A model generated the notes under the pieces. That model was not told the DNA's origin. It did not search any database and was given only the letters and a program-made list of their open reading frames with translations. 64,000 nt of DNA from the NCBI GenBank assembly GCA_028288305.1, contig JAQBOA010000036.1, positions 1 through 64,000 on the forward strand, in the 5' to 3' direction. Numbering within the stretch: position 1 is the first letter of the stretch; each line of letters opens with the position of its first letter. Positions 63,374 through 64,000 of this stretch are shown here, in pieces. Source of the stretch: Mucilaginibacter sp. (GTDB lineage: Bacteria > Bacteroidota > Bacteroidia > Sphingobacteriales > Sphingobacteriaceae). Position numbers and translations under genes: made by a program.

Positions 63374-63808
63374 TCATTGTATCCTAACATACAATACATA
63401 ATGAGGCCCTATAACAGGCACCTCAAACTCGGCAGATATAACTTCAAAGCCCATATTTAAATAAAATGGAAGGGCCTTTTTCCTGGCATTACACCACAGA
63501 TAATCAATTTTTTGTTCACGAAGATAAACAATAGCAAAATTGAGGAGCTGGTTGCCGATGCCTTGCCCCCGGTAATTTTCTAAAGTGGCCATTCCCCGTA
63601 ACTGGTAACCTGTACCGGTAAACCCTTCATAATTTTGCGGATGAAACGAGGCTATACATAATAATTGCTCATCTTTATAGTATCCTAAATGAAAAGCGCC
63701 GGTTAATTTGTCGGTAGGAAACCGGCATTCGTCAAGTGTTAATTTTCCCTCCCTTAAAACCTCATTTCTGATTTCAAGTAAATCTTCAACCTTAATAAAT
63801 CTGATCAT
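63374..63808 (-). CDS. GNAT-family N-acetyltransferase between gap and pgk
   Basis: A 144-residue acetyltransferase. It opens MIRFIKVEDLLEIRNEVL; the acetyl-CoA motif is YRGQGIGNQLLNFAI near 85-99, and the C-terminal YLWCNARKKALPFYLNMGF is typical of GNAT. The start at 63808 lies four bases past the gap stop; a start at 63826 would overlap gap. It is on the same strand as gap and pgk, so it is likely co-expressed with them. Whether it acetylates a glycolytic protein or something unrelated is unknown. Confidence 0.88.
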   Translation of the reverse strand: MIRFIKVEDLLEIRNEVLREGKLTLDECRFPTDKLTGAFHLGYYKDEQLLCIASFHPQNYEGFTGTGYQLRGMATLENYRGQGIGNQLLNFAIVYLREQKIDYLWCNARKKALPFYLNMGFEVISAEFEVPVIGPHYVLYVRIQ

Positions 63809-63812
63809 TTGC

Positions 63813-64000
<188 letters not shown>

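Overview
The window comes from a member of the Bacteroidota, most likely Sphingobacteriaceae (Mucilaginibacter/Pedobacter-like). The reasons are the gliding lipoprotein gene gldB next to nadE, a two-piece ligase-associated DNA repair locus, families largely confined to this phylum (DUF5687, DUF4407, M61 and M16 peptidases), moderate-to-low GC, few Shine-Dalgarno sequences, and promoter boxes of the TAnnTTTG type just upstream of several starts. Species cannot be named from the sequence. No rRNA, tRNA, CRISPR array, prophage or intact insertion sequence was seen.

Layout. 1-5613: start of an OFA-type MFS transporter, a small conserved protein, a MlaE/MlaF lipid ABC pair, a methyltransferase, a lipoprotein and a Gfo/Idh/MocA oxidoreductase. 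5863-15953: hisS, an intact PIN toxin-antitoxin pair, GNAT, tyrosine phosphatase, S1/P1 nuclease, a lipoprotein, fumC, a TPR protein, a serine hydrolase, YbaB and a UPF0173 hydrolase. 15771-16309: two tandem paralogous Lys-rich exported peptides, one of them only 54 residues. 16875-24170: a histidine kinase, an Rcp1-like response regulator and a receiver-PAS-kinase, followed by convergent glgC-glgA. 24599-31975: DUF1080 protein, an SPFH/small membrane protein/rhodanese operon, DUF4407, an orphan nucleotidyltransferase antitoxin, and secreted M61 and M28 peptidases. 32031-34062: an accessory patch with an AT-rich membrane gene between inverted repeats and decayed toxin-antitoxin genes. 34063-42617: GNAT, a DUF5687 permease with its ATPase, rarA, a DNA glycosylase, a coiled-coil membrane protein, a GH10-like hydrolase and a DUF1835 protein. 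42820-51408: DNA ligase, ligase-associated exonuclease, S41 protease and ligase-associated helicase. 51524-64000: a broken toxin-antitoxin pair, alpha/beta hydrolase, M16 peptidase, gldB/nadE, DUF4136 lipoprotein, CocE-type hydrolase, a second intact PIN pair, and pgk-GNAT-gap.

Most genes are chromosomal housekeeping or envelope/secretion functions in short operons. Two things stand out. First, the window is full of interspersed palindromic repeats, often as convergent pairs. One family occurs both between genes (4584-4643) and in frame inside the helicase gene (50771-50867); another forms the C-terminus of the exonuclease (44455-44540). This resembles the idea of mobile palindromes that become protein inserts. 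Second, of six toxin-antitoxin loci two look intact and four are in different stages of decay: toxin gene lost, frameshifted, internally deleted, or reduced to fragments.
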